Source: Prolixibacteraceae bacterium (GTDB taxonomy: Bacteria > Bacteroidota > Bacteroidia > Bacteroidales > Prolixibacteraceae). From it: 5,241 nt of DNA. Positions 1 through 5,241 of this stretch are shown piece after piece. The DNA lies in the NCBI GenBank assembly GCA_016788685.1, contig JAEUSS010000275.1:1-5241 (forward strand). The letters run 5' to 3'. The translations under genes were made by a program, and so were the position numbers. Each line of letters begins with the position of its first letter. The stretch's first letter is position 1. The notes under the pieces are model-generated. The model was not told where the DNA came from. It worked only from the letters and a program-made list of their open reading frames with translations, and ran no database searches.

Positions 1-67
1 TGAAGCGGTACTGAAGCTTACGAAAACCGCACCAACAGTAGTTGGCGCAGTTATATTTTACGCGTAG
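1..67 (+). other. Possible 3' tail of a convergent gene at the window edge
   Basis: Reading from base 2 on the plus strand gives 21 sense codons with no stop, ending in TAG at 65-67; the peptide ends in TVVGAVIFYA. The stop codon would lie inside the left arm of the palindrome at 64..91. Such a short open stretch is expected often by chance, no start is visible, and the other strand also has an open frame here. I recognise no family. If real, the gene would converge on metG and the palindrome would separate the two 3' ends. Confidence 0.15.
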
Positions 68-91
68 AGACGCACAATTGTGCGTCTCTAC
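64..91. repeat. Perfect 28-bp palindrome, probable dispersed repeat between 3' ends
   Basis: The half GTAGAGACGCACAA is followed directly by its exact reverse complement, so all 14 base pairs match and the symmetry breaks immediately outside (C63 against A92). RNA from either strand could form a 12-bp stem with an AATT loop. It starts 5 bases after the metG stop codon, where it could end or protect the metG transcript. No long U-tract follows on the metG strand (GCGTAAAATATAA), so it is not a textbook intrinsic terminator. The outer arms GTAGAGACG/CGTCTCTAC resemble, from memory, a family of short dispersed palindromes found in many bacterial genomes. Palindrome certain; repeat-family membership and terminator role are inferences. 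Confidence 0.8.
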
Positions 92-96
92 ATACA

Positions 97-2130
97 TTAT
101 TTAATCTCCGACCCGTTTTTAACCGGTGTGGTTGGGGTCACAAATTTCAGCGAACCGTCGGCATCCTGCGCCATCAGGATCATTCCCTGTGATAGAATGC
201 CTTTCAGTTCGCGGGGTTCGAGGTTCACCAAAATGCTCACCTGCTGCCCGATAATCTCCTCGGGATTGTAATATTCGGCAATGCCCGAAACTACGGTGCG
301 TTTGTCGATTCCGGTGTCGATGGTCAGCTTCAGCAGTTTCTTGGTTTTCGCCACCTTCTCGGCTTCGATGATGGTTCCGGTGCGGATGTCCATCTTCTGG
401 AAATCGTCGTAGGTGCAGTTTTCTTTGGCCGGAACCACCGTTGCATTAGCGGCTTCATTGGCTTTTTTGGTCGCCAGCAATTTATTTACCTGATGCTCGA
501 TCACGTCGTCTTCAATCTTTTCGAACAGCAATTCGGGCGTATTGGTTTGGTGGCCTACAGCCAGCAAGTCGGTGCGGCCCAGTTCGCTCCATTTCAGTTC
601 GTCCATATTCAGCCAGCCGCGCAGCTTATCCATGCTGAAAGGCAGGAACGGCGCGAAAATGATGGTGAGGTTGGCCGTAATCTGCAAACAAACATTCATG
701 ATGGTTTCTACCCGGGCCGGATCGGTTTTTACCACTTTCCAGGGTTCGGCATCAGCCAGGTATTTGTTACCCAAACGAGCCAGATCCATCGCGTATTTCA
801 GGGCCTCGCGGAAACGGTACTGCGAAAGGCTTTTTTCAACTTCAGCCTTAATCACCGACATTTCGGCAAGCGTCAGTTTATCGTTTTCGGTCAGTTCGCC
901 TGAAGCCGGAACTTTTCCGTCGTAATATTTCTGAGTCAGCACCAGTGCGCGGTTCACGAAATTGCCCAAAATGGCCACCAGTTCGCTGTTGTTGCGGGTC
1001 TGAAAATCTTTCCAGGTAAAATCGTTGTCCTTGGTTTCAGGAGCATTGGCGGTGAGCACGTATTTCAGCACATCTTCCTTTCCGGGGAATTCATCGAGGT
1101 ATTCGTGCAGCCAGACCGCCCAGTTGCGCGAGGTGGATATTTTATCGCCTTCGAGGTTCAGGAACTCATTGGCCGGAACATTGTCGGGCAAAATATAGGT
1201 TCCTTCGGCTTTGAGCATAGCCGGGAAAATGATGCAGTGGAACACGATGTTGTCTTTTCCGATGAAGTGCACCATTTTGGTTTCCGGATCTTTCCACCAC
1301 TTTTCCCAGTCCGGGGTCCATTCCTTGGTGGCAGAAATGTAACCGATTGGTGCGTCGAACCACACGTACAGCACTTTACCTTCAGCACCTTCAACCGGAA
1401 CCGGCACACCCCAATCGAGGTCGCGTGTTACGGCACGCGGCTGCAATCCGCTGTCGATCCATGATTTGCACTGACCATACACATTGGTTTTCCATTCCTT
1501 GTGCCCTTCCAGAATCCACTCTTTCAGCCAGCTTTCGTATTGGTCGAGCGGCAAGTACCAGTGTTTGGTTTCGCGCATCACCGGCGGATTTCCGCTCAAA
1601 GTCGATTTCGGGTTAATTAAATCGGTGGCGTTCAGGGTACTTCCGCAGGCTTCGCACTGGTCGCCGTAAGCACGTTCGTTGCCGCATTTGGGGCAAGTAC
1701 CGGTGATGTAACGATCGGCCAAAAACTGCCTGGCTTCCTCGTCGTAATATTGTTCAGATGTTTTTTCAATAAATTTCCCCTCGTCGCACAGCTTTTTGAA
1801 GAATCCGGAAGCTGTTTCGTGATGAACAGGCGCACTGGTACGCGAATACACATCGAACGAAATGCCGAAGCGGGCAAACGAATCTTTAATGATGTTGTGA
1901 TACTTGTCCACGATATCCTGCGGGGTAACACCTTCATTCTTGGCTTTCAGCGTAATTGGCACGCCATGTTCGTCAGATCCGCCGATAAAAGCCACGTCCA
2001 CGTTGTTCATGCGCAGGTAGCGGGCATAGATATCGGCCGGGACATACACGCCGGCCAGGTGACCAATGTGAACCGGTCCGTTGGCATACGGCAAAGCCGA
2101 AGTAATAAGGGTGCGTTTATAGTCAGTCAT
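97..2130 (-). CDS. metG: Methionyl-tRNA synthetase, long form with C-terminal tRNA-binding domain
   Basis: Cytoplasmic class I aminoacyl-tRNA synthetase that charges tRNA(Met) with methionine using ATP; essential for initiation and elongation. The 677-residue protein appears complete. Visible in order: the HIGH signature at residues 21-24 after PYANGPV; GGSDEHG at 50-56; a CXXC...CXXC zinc knuckle (C146, C149, C159, C162) in the connective domain; [10 protein letters not shown] at 255-264; GKDNIVFHC at 291-299; and KISTS at 330-334 in the place of KMSKS. A helical anticodon-binding domain covers about 380-530, including NFVNRAL. From about 575 to the end there is an OB-fold tRNA-binding domain of the Arc1p/EMAPII type ([31 protein letters not shown]), as in dimeric bacterial MetRS. 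The ATG at 2128-2130 is chosen because [18 protein letters not shown] matches the usual family N-terminus, and a TATCTTTG box lies just upstream. KISTS keeps the first lysine and both serine positions; I regard it as a lineage variant. The stop is TAA, directly before the palindrome. Confidence 0.98.
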   Translation of the reverse strand: MTDYKRTLITSALPYANGPVHIGHLAGVYVPADIYARYLRMNNVDVAFIGGSDEHGVPITLKAKNEGVTPQDIVDKYHNIIKDSFARFGISFDVYSRTSAPVHHETASGFFKKLCDEGKFIEKTSEQYYDEEARQFLADRYITGTCPKCGNERAYGDQCEACGSTLNATDLINPKSTLSGNPPVMRETKHWYLPLDQYESWLKEWILEGHKEWKTNVYGQCKSWIDSGLQPRAVTRDLDWGVPVPVEGAEGKVLYVWFDAPIGYISATKEWTPDWEKWWKDPETKMVHFIGKDNIVFHCIIFPAMLKAEGTYILPDNVPANEFLNLEGDKISTSRNWAVWLHEYLDEFPGKEDVLKYVLTANAPETKDNDFTWKDFQTRNNSELVAILGNFVNRALVLTQKYYDGKVPASGELTENDKLTLAEMSVIKAEVEKSLSQYRFREALKYAMDLARLGNKYLADAEPWKVVKTDPARVETIMNVCLQITANLTIIFAPFLPFSMDKLRGWLNMDELKWSELGRTDLLAVGHQTNTPELLFEKIEDDVIEHQVNKLLATKKANEAANATVVPAKENCTYDDFQKMDIRTGTIIEAEKVAKTKKLLKLTIDTGIDKRTVVSGIAEYYNPEEIIGQQVSILVNLEPRELKGILSQGMILMAQDADGSLKFVTPTTPVKNGSEIK

Positions 2131-2156
2131 TTTGCTTTTGATTTTATTGAGGGTGA

Positions 2157-2164
2157 CAAAGATA
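2157..2164 (-). promoter_or_regulatory. Predicted metG promoter, Bacteroidota -7 element
   Basis: On the minus strand this reads TATCTTTG, an exact match to the Bacteroidota TAnnTTTG -7 box, with 26 bases between it and the metG ATG. Transcription would start near 2150, leaving a leader of about 20 bases that is A-rich (AAAATCAAAAGCAAA before ATG) and lacks a strong Shine-Dalgarno, as is common in this phylum. The -33 region is weak: at about 19 bases upstream there is only ATTT/TTTC instead of TTTG. The match and position are seen; activity is inferred. Confidence 0.6.
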
Positions 2165-2290
2165 GTTGAAAATTACGAAGCTGAAATAACGGGAAATGAA
2201 AAGGTGAATGGTTTTGCGGATAACTTACCCGACAGCTCCGTCACCCCGGAATTGATTTACCCGCTCCGGAAGCATCGGCTCACCAGACCG

Positions 2291-2668
2291 GCGACTCTTT
2301 TCACCGCACGGCAGCTGTCTTTTCTGACACAGCAGTCGTTTTTCCAAACCTAATGGTCGTTTTTTACGACGCAGATGCCATATTTTACGACGTAGTTGCC
2401 ATATTTTACGACATAGATGCAATGTTTTACTGCATAGTTGCAATATTTTATTGCATAGTTGGAGTTTCCGAGCGTCAAAGATTTTCGTCTGTGCGACGAA
2501 CTTGATCGTCCGTGCGACGAAGTTGATCGTCCGTACGACGATGGTGTTTGATTATACGACGGTTATGACGATTTTTACGACGACATGGTCGGTTTTTACG
2601 ACGGTATTGTCGATTTTTACGACGAAGCGGATTTTTTATCCGGAGAGACTTTTCATCCGTATGGAAAA
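2291..2668. repeat. Degenerate 21-bp tandem repeat array, 18 units, many self-complementary
   Basis: Cutting the sequence every 21 bases from 2291 gives 18 units aligned without gaps. Most share a central T-rich core followed by ACGACG or a variant. Several units are imperfect palindromes: GTCGT/ACGAC (2356-2360, 2366-2370), ATGCA/TGCAT (2417-2421, 2431-2435), TGCAAT/ATTGCA (2439-2444, 2450-2455), TTCGTC/GACGAA (2484-2489, 2495-2500), TCGTC/GACGA (2506-2510, 2516-2520), ATCGTC/GACGAT (2526-2531, 2537-2542), GTCG/CGAC (2588-2591, 2599-2602 and 2609-2612, 2620-2623) and CGGAT/ATCCG (2628-2632, 2638-2642). Neighbouring units resemble each other most, as expected from local duplication. Units at 2291, 2333, 2459, 2543 and 2564 are diverged or lack matching arms. 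The array may extend left of 2291 in decayed form. I recognise no named element; there are no spacers, so it is not CRISPR. Function unknown. Confidence 0.9.
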
Positions 2669-2765
2669 AGGGGGCTTCAGGGGCTGAGTGTGCAGACTTC
2701 GTCCGGGGAATTGACGGTCAGGAGTATTGGCGGGCTACTGGGGGAGGTCCTGATTTTCAGGCGGA

Positions 2766-2787
2766 GGGCAGGGATCGGGCTACGGGG
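2766..2787 (+). other. Canonical G-quadruplex motif in a G-rich stretch
   Basis: On the plus strand GGG at 2766, 2771 and 2777 and GGGG at 2784 are separated by loops of 2, 3 and 4 bases (CA, ATC, CTAC), fitting the G3+N1-7 rule. The surrounding 2669-2824 is rich in further G-runs on the same strand (for example 2670-2674, 2681-2684, 2741-2745). RNA of the beta-barrel gene that read past its terminator would carry the C-rich complement. Motif presence is seen; folding or a biological role is inference. Confidence 0.6.
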
Positions 2788-2824
2788 TGCCGCGCCGGGT
2801 TTGCAAAGGGCTGCTCATCAATAA

Positions 2825-2856
2825 CAAAGCCATCCCCGATGGCAGGAATGGCTTTG
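2825..2856 (-). terminator. Probable intrinsic terminator of the beta-barrel gene
   Basis: CAAAGCCAT at 2825-2833 and ATGGCTTTG at 2848-2856 are exact reverse complements (9 bp). Two more G-C pairs (2835-2846, 2836-2845) follow one mismatch, leaving a loop of about 8 bases. On the minus strand the hairpin begins 29 bases after the TAG stop of the beta-barrel gene and runs into TTTGTTATT, a modest U-rich tail. Position and stem support termination; the broken U-tract lowers certainty. Confidence 0.6.
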
Positions 2857-2885
2857 CGGAAATATAATCCAGTTCACATCCGGAG

Positions 2886-3494
2886 CTATTTCCCGAACAT
2901 GTAGGCTACAGACACCTGAAAAACCTGGTTTTTAACTTTCACATCCGAATCGTCGGAAAGGTTTGCCAGTCCGAGTTGATAGCTGACACTGGGAACAAGC
3001 GGGCCGAATTCCAGTCCGAGGCCAATTCCGACGCCCAGATCAAATCTTTTCATTCCTCCGTCGCCAAATTCAATGTCAACACTTTCTCCGTCCCCCTTAC
3101 TTTTCCCGCTTAAAGCGTATCCGAGGTAAGGGCCGGCCTGAACAAAAAACTTTGATGTTTCGCTGGTTTCAAATTTATAGGCAAAATTCAGCGGAACTTC
3201 CAGATAGTTCAGTTTCGATGTCACGTCTACATTTTCACCCATAAAATCCATCTTGATTTTGTATCCTTTTAACGAATACAGAAGCCCGGTATTAAAATAA
3301 AGGCTTTCCTGCAATTCAAACTCGGCAACAGGTCCTATCTGCAAACCGATAATCGATTTTGGCGAAAAGTCCATTCCGCTTGAGGAAAAAGTCATGCTTG
3401 CAACATTCATTCCTCCTTTGATTCCAAATACCTGTGCATTTGCAAACTGCGCAAACAGCGTAAAAACCAGTAAAAACGTAAGTTTCGATTTCAT
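2886..3494 (-). CDS. Secreted outer-membrane beta-barrel protein (PF13568-type, porin family)
   Basis: A 202-residue protein predicted to be exported and inserted as a small beta-barrel in the outer membrane. Residues 1-20 form a signal peptide: KSK, then a hydrophobic LTFLLVFTLFAQ, then FANA with cleavage likely before Q21. The mature protein starts VFGIKGGMNVASM, the usual first strand of the 'outer membrane protein beta-barrel domain' family. Other family hallmarks are the YLEVPLNFAYKF strand at 97-108, the GPYLGYALSG strand at 121-130, FDLGVGIGLGLEFG at 151-164, and a closing strand VFQVSVAYMFGK. Alternating hydrophobic strands are joined by short polar loops such as DDSDVKVKN. Length is normal for the family and nothing appears missing. 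The ATG at 3492-3494 is preceded by an A-rich leader (AAAAAAAAGACT), typical for the phylum. The family is widespread and its members mostly lack known substrates, so no specific function is claimed. It lies 202 bases downstream of the glycine-rich gene on the same strand and ends before a hairpin. Confidence 0.92.
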   Translation of the reverse strand: MKSKLTFLLVFTLFAQFANAQVFGIKGGMNVASMTFSSSGMDFSPKSIIGLQIGPVAEFELQESLYFNTGLLYSLKGYKIKMDFMGENVDVTSKLNYLEVPLNFAYKFETSETSKFFVQAGPYLGYALSGKSKGDGESVDIEFGDGGMKRFDLGVGIGLGLEFGPLVPSVSYQLGLANLSDDSDVKVKNQVFQVSVAYMFGK

Positions 3495-3577
3495 AGTCTT
3501 TTTTTTAATCTTGTCTACTCTTCAGTTTTTCGACCTACACTCCCTACTCTTTTCCAGGATTTTCAGGAGACTCCTAT

Positions 3578-3585
3578 TAAAGTTA
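3578..3585 (-). promoter_or_regulatory. Weak candidate promoter for the beta-barrel gene
   Basis: The minus strand reads TAACTTTA, one base off the TAnnTTTG -7 consensus, 83 bases before the ATG. A TTTTG lies 23 bases further upstream, slightly beyond the usual spacing. A short palindrome AGGAG-A-CTCCT (3565-3575) would fall at the predicted transcription start. This is the best candidate in the 202-base gap; the rest of the gap shows nothing convincing. Confidence 0.25.
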
Positions 3586-3696
3586 AGAATAAATTCAGTA
3601 TTTGTCATCAAAACAACAGATTCATTATGAATAAAGTTCCTTCTTGCGTTTTATTTTTTTCTCAGGGAACAGTCTGCAAGTGTAAAATGACACGGA

Positions 3697-5241
3697 TCAC
3701 TTCCCGGAAACCCGGGTTTTACCGACATACTGAAAGAACTCTTCGGTCGGCATTATCCGGATTTGTCCGCTGCGGCCACTGTCGGCCCAACCGATAGCCG
3801 AAGGTCCTGACTGACCGTTCTGTCCGCTGTTCCCGTTCGGATTTCCGTAACCGCCGGAGCCTCCGAATCCTCCGCTGCCGCCGGAGCCATGCATCCCGCC
3901 TGATCCGCCTTCACTGCGGGCTGTAATCAGATACCGGTAAGGCATGGCGTCGTCGGTGAAATAAAGTGTGATGTCTCCACCGTATCCGCCCGGACCTCCT
4001 AATCCCCCGGGGCCACCCCAGCCACCGTGTCCGCCGTCACCTCCGGGCCCTTGTTTGACCACTTCCACTTCCACATCAATTTCTTTGTTCACATACACCG
4101 TTTCGGTCACTTCCACATCAACCTCCACCTCATATTCTTTTCCCTCGCTATCGGTTCTTTTTTGCTTTTCCTTACGCGTCGTTTTCCGGACCACAGGCTC
4201 CTGCACGATACGTTTCTCGATGTGTTTTTCAATCCACTTTTCGCCTTCCACGCCGGCGCCGCCTGCTCCTCCGTTTCCTCCCATTCCGCCAAAGCCGCCA
4301 GCCCCGCCAAGCGACGACACGTTGAGCTTTCCGCCTTCAGGGTTAATCAGGTATCGAAATTCCTCTCCGCTCCATAAGTTCTGGGCATACACGTACAACA
4401 GGTTGCAGTTTAAAACCGAATCACGGTATAAATCAGCCCAGACACCGACTTCAGGACCATCAGAGCCATACTCGCCATCCTGCCCGGGGAGTCCGTGCGA
4501 ACCATGATTGCCTGCAGAACCCGCAATGCCGTCAGCACCGGGAAAACCGGGAGTTCCCGAGTGGCCGCCGAAATACAAATTGTACGTATGTTTATAATCC
4601 AGCTCGACCGAGAATGTATCGACAACCGACTCGTTTCGTAACGAGTTTACAATTAAAGCCGAACGGTGTTGTTCTATCTGGGTAAAATCCGGGTCAATAG
4701 TAAACTTCCCGTTTTTCCACACCCCTCCTTCTCCTGAAAACCGGAAATTACCTGCTTCCTGACTGTTCCGCAAATCGGAACAGACTCTTGTTTGCCCGTT
4801 ATTAAATTCAGTGAGTAGTTCACCCTTTATCTGGCTTCCCGGAGCCTTGTCGAAGCCTGAGGTTGGCCGGTATTCGATTTTCGTTTCATAATTTAACGGA
4901 ACCAGCAGCGCTTTTACTAATTCAGGTTGCTTGCGCGGATAAACTTTAATGCCGATGTACTTTCCTTTTGACGGCATCAGCTCTTTGTTTACCAAAATAC
5001 GCCCGGAAAAATCAGTCCCTCCCGAGACATCTACCTTGTACCTCCACCACCAGACACTTCCTCCGCTCAGCCCGACAGTTTTTTTGATTTTCCCGTTTCG
5101 GTAATACGAAATAACCCCAAGCTGAAACGGCTCTCCGGGAAGGATCAATTGCTGCTCATCATAAACCACCTGGATAGAGTCCATTTTCGGATTCAGCGGG
5201 GCTCCGGAAGCCGGCCAGCAACACGCTGCCGGCAAACAAAA
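3697..5241 (-). CDS. Exported glycine-rich / collagen-like protein, 5' end beyond the window
   Basis: The 3' part of a gene whose frame stays open to the right window edge (514 codons visible); the TGA stop is at 3697-3699. Counting from TTG at 5233-5235 as residue 1, residues 1-16 look like the end of an export signal (PAACC, possible lipoprotein cysteine at 5 or 6), so the true start is probably outside the window. Residues 17-222 look like beta-rich, sandwich-type sequence (YDEQQLILPGEPFQLGV, a WWW at 62-64). Then come a collagen-like Gly-X-Y stretch of 13 triplets (224-262), a beta segment (264-309), a GGX stretch (310-328), a charged insert (329-395), a second GGX stretch (396-420), a strand pair ending YRYLITA (421-439), a third Gly-rich stretch (443-480) and a short tail with QIRIMPTEEFFQYVGK. 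No catalytic motif is visible. A structural, adhesive or cell-surface role is likely but unproven; I do not recognise a named family. Confidence 0.85.
   Translation of the reverse strand, partial: FCLPAACCWPASGAPLNPKMDSIQVVYDEQQLILPGEPFQLGVISYYRNGKIKKTVGLSGGSVWWWRYKVDVSGGTDFSGRILVNKELMPSKGKYIGIKVYPRKQPELVKALLVPLNYETKIEYRPTSGFDKAPGSQIKGELLTEFNNGQTRVCSDLRNSQEAGNFRFSGEGGVWKNGKFTIDPDFTQIEQHRSALIVNSLRNESVVDTFSVELDYKHTYNLYFGGHSGTPGFPGADGIAGSAGNHGSHGLPGQDGEYGSDGPEVGVWADLYRDSVLNCNLLYVYAQNLWSGEEFRYLINPEGGKLNVSSLGGAGGFGGMGGNGGAGGAGVEGEKWIEKHIEKRIVQEPVVRKTTRKEKQKRTDSEGKEYEVEVDVEVTETVYVNKEIDVEVEVVKQGPGGDGGHGGWGGPGGLGGPGGYGGDITLYFTDDAMPYRYLITARSEGGSGGMHGSGGSGGFGGSGGYGNPNGNSGQNGQSGPSAIGWADSGRSGQIRIMPTEEFFQYVGKTRVSGK
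3976..4050 (-). repeat. GGX repeat block in the glycine-rich protein
   Basis: Residues 396-420 run GPGGDGGHGGWGG and continue in the same pattern (PGG, LGG, PGG, YGG): two glycines and one variable residue per triplet. Related blocks lie at 310-328 (4252..4308) and 443-480 (3796..3909). The variable residue ranges over A, F, M, N, D, H, W, P, L, Y and S, so these are degenerate at the protein level and not recent DNA duplications. The nature of the pattern is clear; its structural role is inferred. Confidence 0.8.
4051..4251 (-). other. Charge-segregated insert between two GGX blocks
   Basis: Residues 329-395 interrupt two GGX blocks. The first half is basic with mixed charge (EKHIEKRIVQEP, then VVRKTTRKEKQKR at 348-360). 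The second half is acidic and alternates strictly between V/I/Y and charged residues (YEVEVDVEVTETVYV, then IDVEVEVV), a pattern typical of long amphipathic beta-strands. No glycine occurs except at 331 and 365, in sharp contrast to the flanks. It may form a projecting beta-hairpin or a separate strand pair; this is inference. Confidence 0.7.
4450..4566 (-). repeat. Collagen-like Gly-X-Y block in the glycine-rich protein
   Basis: Thirteen consecutive triplets have glycine at every third residue (residues 224, 227, 230 and so on to 260), starting GHSGTPGFPGADG. Proline occurs in X or Y positions in several triplets, as in bacterial collagen-like proteins of the PF01391 type. Thirteen triplets are short for a stable collagen triple helix in bacteria without proline hydroxylation, so a glycine-rich (polyglycine II) packing within the protein is an alternative. 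Confidence 0.8.

Larger units (their letters stand above)
2131..2885. other. 755-base intergenic region between the beta-barrel gene and metG
   Basis: No convincing protein gene lies here. From left to right it holds the metG leader and promoter (to about 2165), about 125 bases of unremarkable sequence (2165-2290), the 21-bp tandem array (2291-2668), a G-rich stretch with a quadruplex motif (2669-2824), and the terminator hairpin of the upstream beta-barrel gene (2825-2856). Frames of 63-79 codons exist on both strands, but those overlapping the array begin with TTG or with an ATG inside a repeat unit, show no ribosome-binding context, and owe their openness to a repeat length that is a multiple of three. 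The array therefore lies between a terminator and a promoter and need not be transcribed with either gene. Confidence 0.7.

Noticed and set aside
330..334. Apparently degenerate KMSKS motif in MetG
   Set aside because: These numbers are MetG residues. KISTS keeps the lysine and serine positions, and the rest of the enzyme is intact, so I see a lineage variant and no loss of function.
493..925. Plus-strand frames antisense to metG
   Set aside because: They lie wholly within a well-supported conserved gene, show no recognisable motif, and are shadow frames.
2291..2668. CRISPR array
   Set aside because: The units are directly contiguous 21-mers that differ from each other; there are no identical repeats separated by unique spacers and no cas genes nearby.
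2451..2687. Small plus-strand protein gene over the tandem array
   Set aside because: It begins at a TTG inside a repeat unit, has no ribosome-binding context, and its openness follows from a repeat length divisible by three. The opposite strand has an equally open frame (2225..2443), also from TTG.
3651..3660. T-run as terminator for the glycine-rich gene
   Set aside because: The T-run is on the plus strand, so it is an A-run in that gene's transcript, and no convincing hairpin follows the stop codon at 3697.
3703..3716. CCCGG-AAA-CCCGGG sequence as a regulatory dyad
   Set aside because: It lies within the last codons of the glycine-rich gene and is explained by coding sequence; symmetry is only the short CCCGGG core.
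3968..4507. Proline-rich protein on the plus strand opposite the glycine-rich gene
   Set aside because: Proline codons (CCN) are simply the complement of glycine codons (GGN), so this frame is a shadow of the minus-strand gene.
5233..5235. TTG as the true start of the glycine-rich protein
   Set aside because: The frame continues open to the window edge, and the following residues look like the end of an export signal instead of a complete N-terminus.

Overview
The window looks like chromosomal DNA from a member of the Bacteroidota. Three things point there: a methionyl-tRNA synthetase of the long form with a KISTS signature and a C-terminal tRNA-binding OB domain; a secreted outer-membrane beta-barrel protein of the PF13568 type; and a TAnnTTTG-type promoter element (TATCTTTG) placed just upstream of metG. 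No finer classification is safe from the sequence alone.

All three convincing genes lie on the minus strand, so transcription runs from right to left. From the right edge these are: (1) a 5'-truncated gene for a large exported glycine-rich protein with a collagen-like Gly-X-Y stretch, three GGX-type stretches and a very highly charged insert (3697..5241); (2) a 202-residue outer-membrane beta-barrel protein with a clear signal peptide (2886..3494), followed by a probable terminator hairpin (2825..2856); (3) complete metG (97..2130), preceded by a good -7 promoter box and followed by a perfect 28-bp palindrome (64..91). The left 60 bases may hold the last codons of a convergent gene, but this is weak. 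The three genes do not look like one operon: gaps are 202 and 755 bases, and metG has its own promoter. The two right-hand genes both encode envelope or exported proteins, but nothing shows that they work together.

The most unusual part is the 755-base gap between metG and the beta-barrel gene. It contains at least 18 consecutive units of a degenerate 21-bp tandem repeat (2291..2668) with no insertion or deletion in register. Many units are small imperfect palindromes whose arms differ in sequence from unit to unit but stay complementary, around a short loop that is often T-rich. A period of 21 bp is two helical turns and also seven codons, so T-tracts are helically phased and both strands show open frames with heptapeptide periodicity. 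Next to it lies a strongly G-rich stretch with a canonical four-run G-quadruplex motif (2766..2787). I do not recognise this array as a named element.
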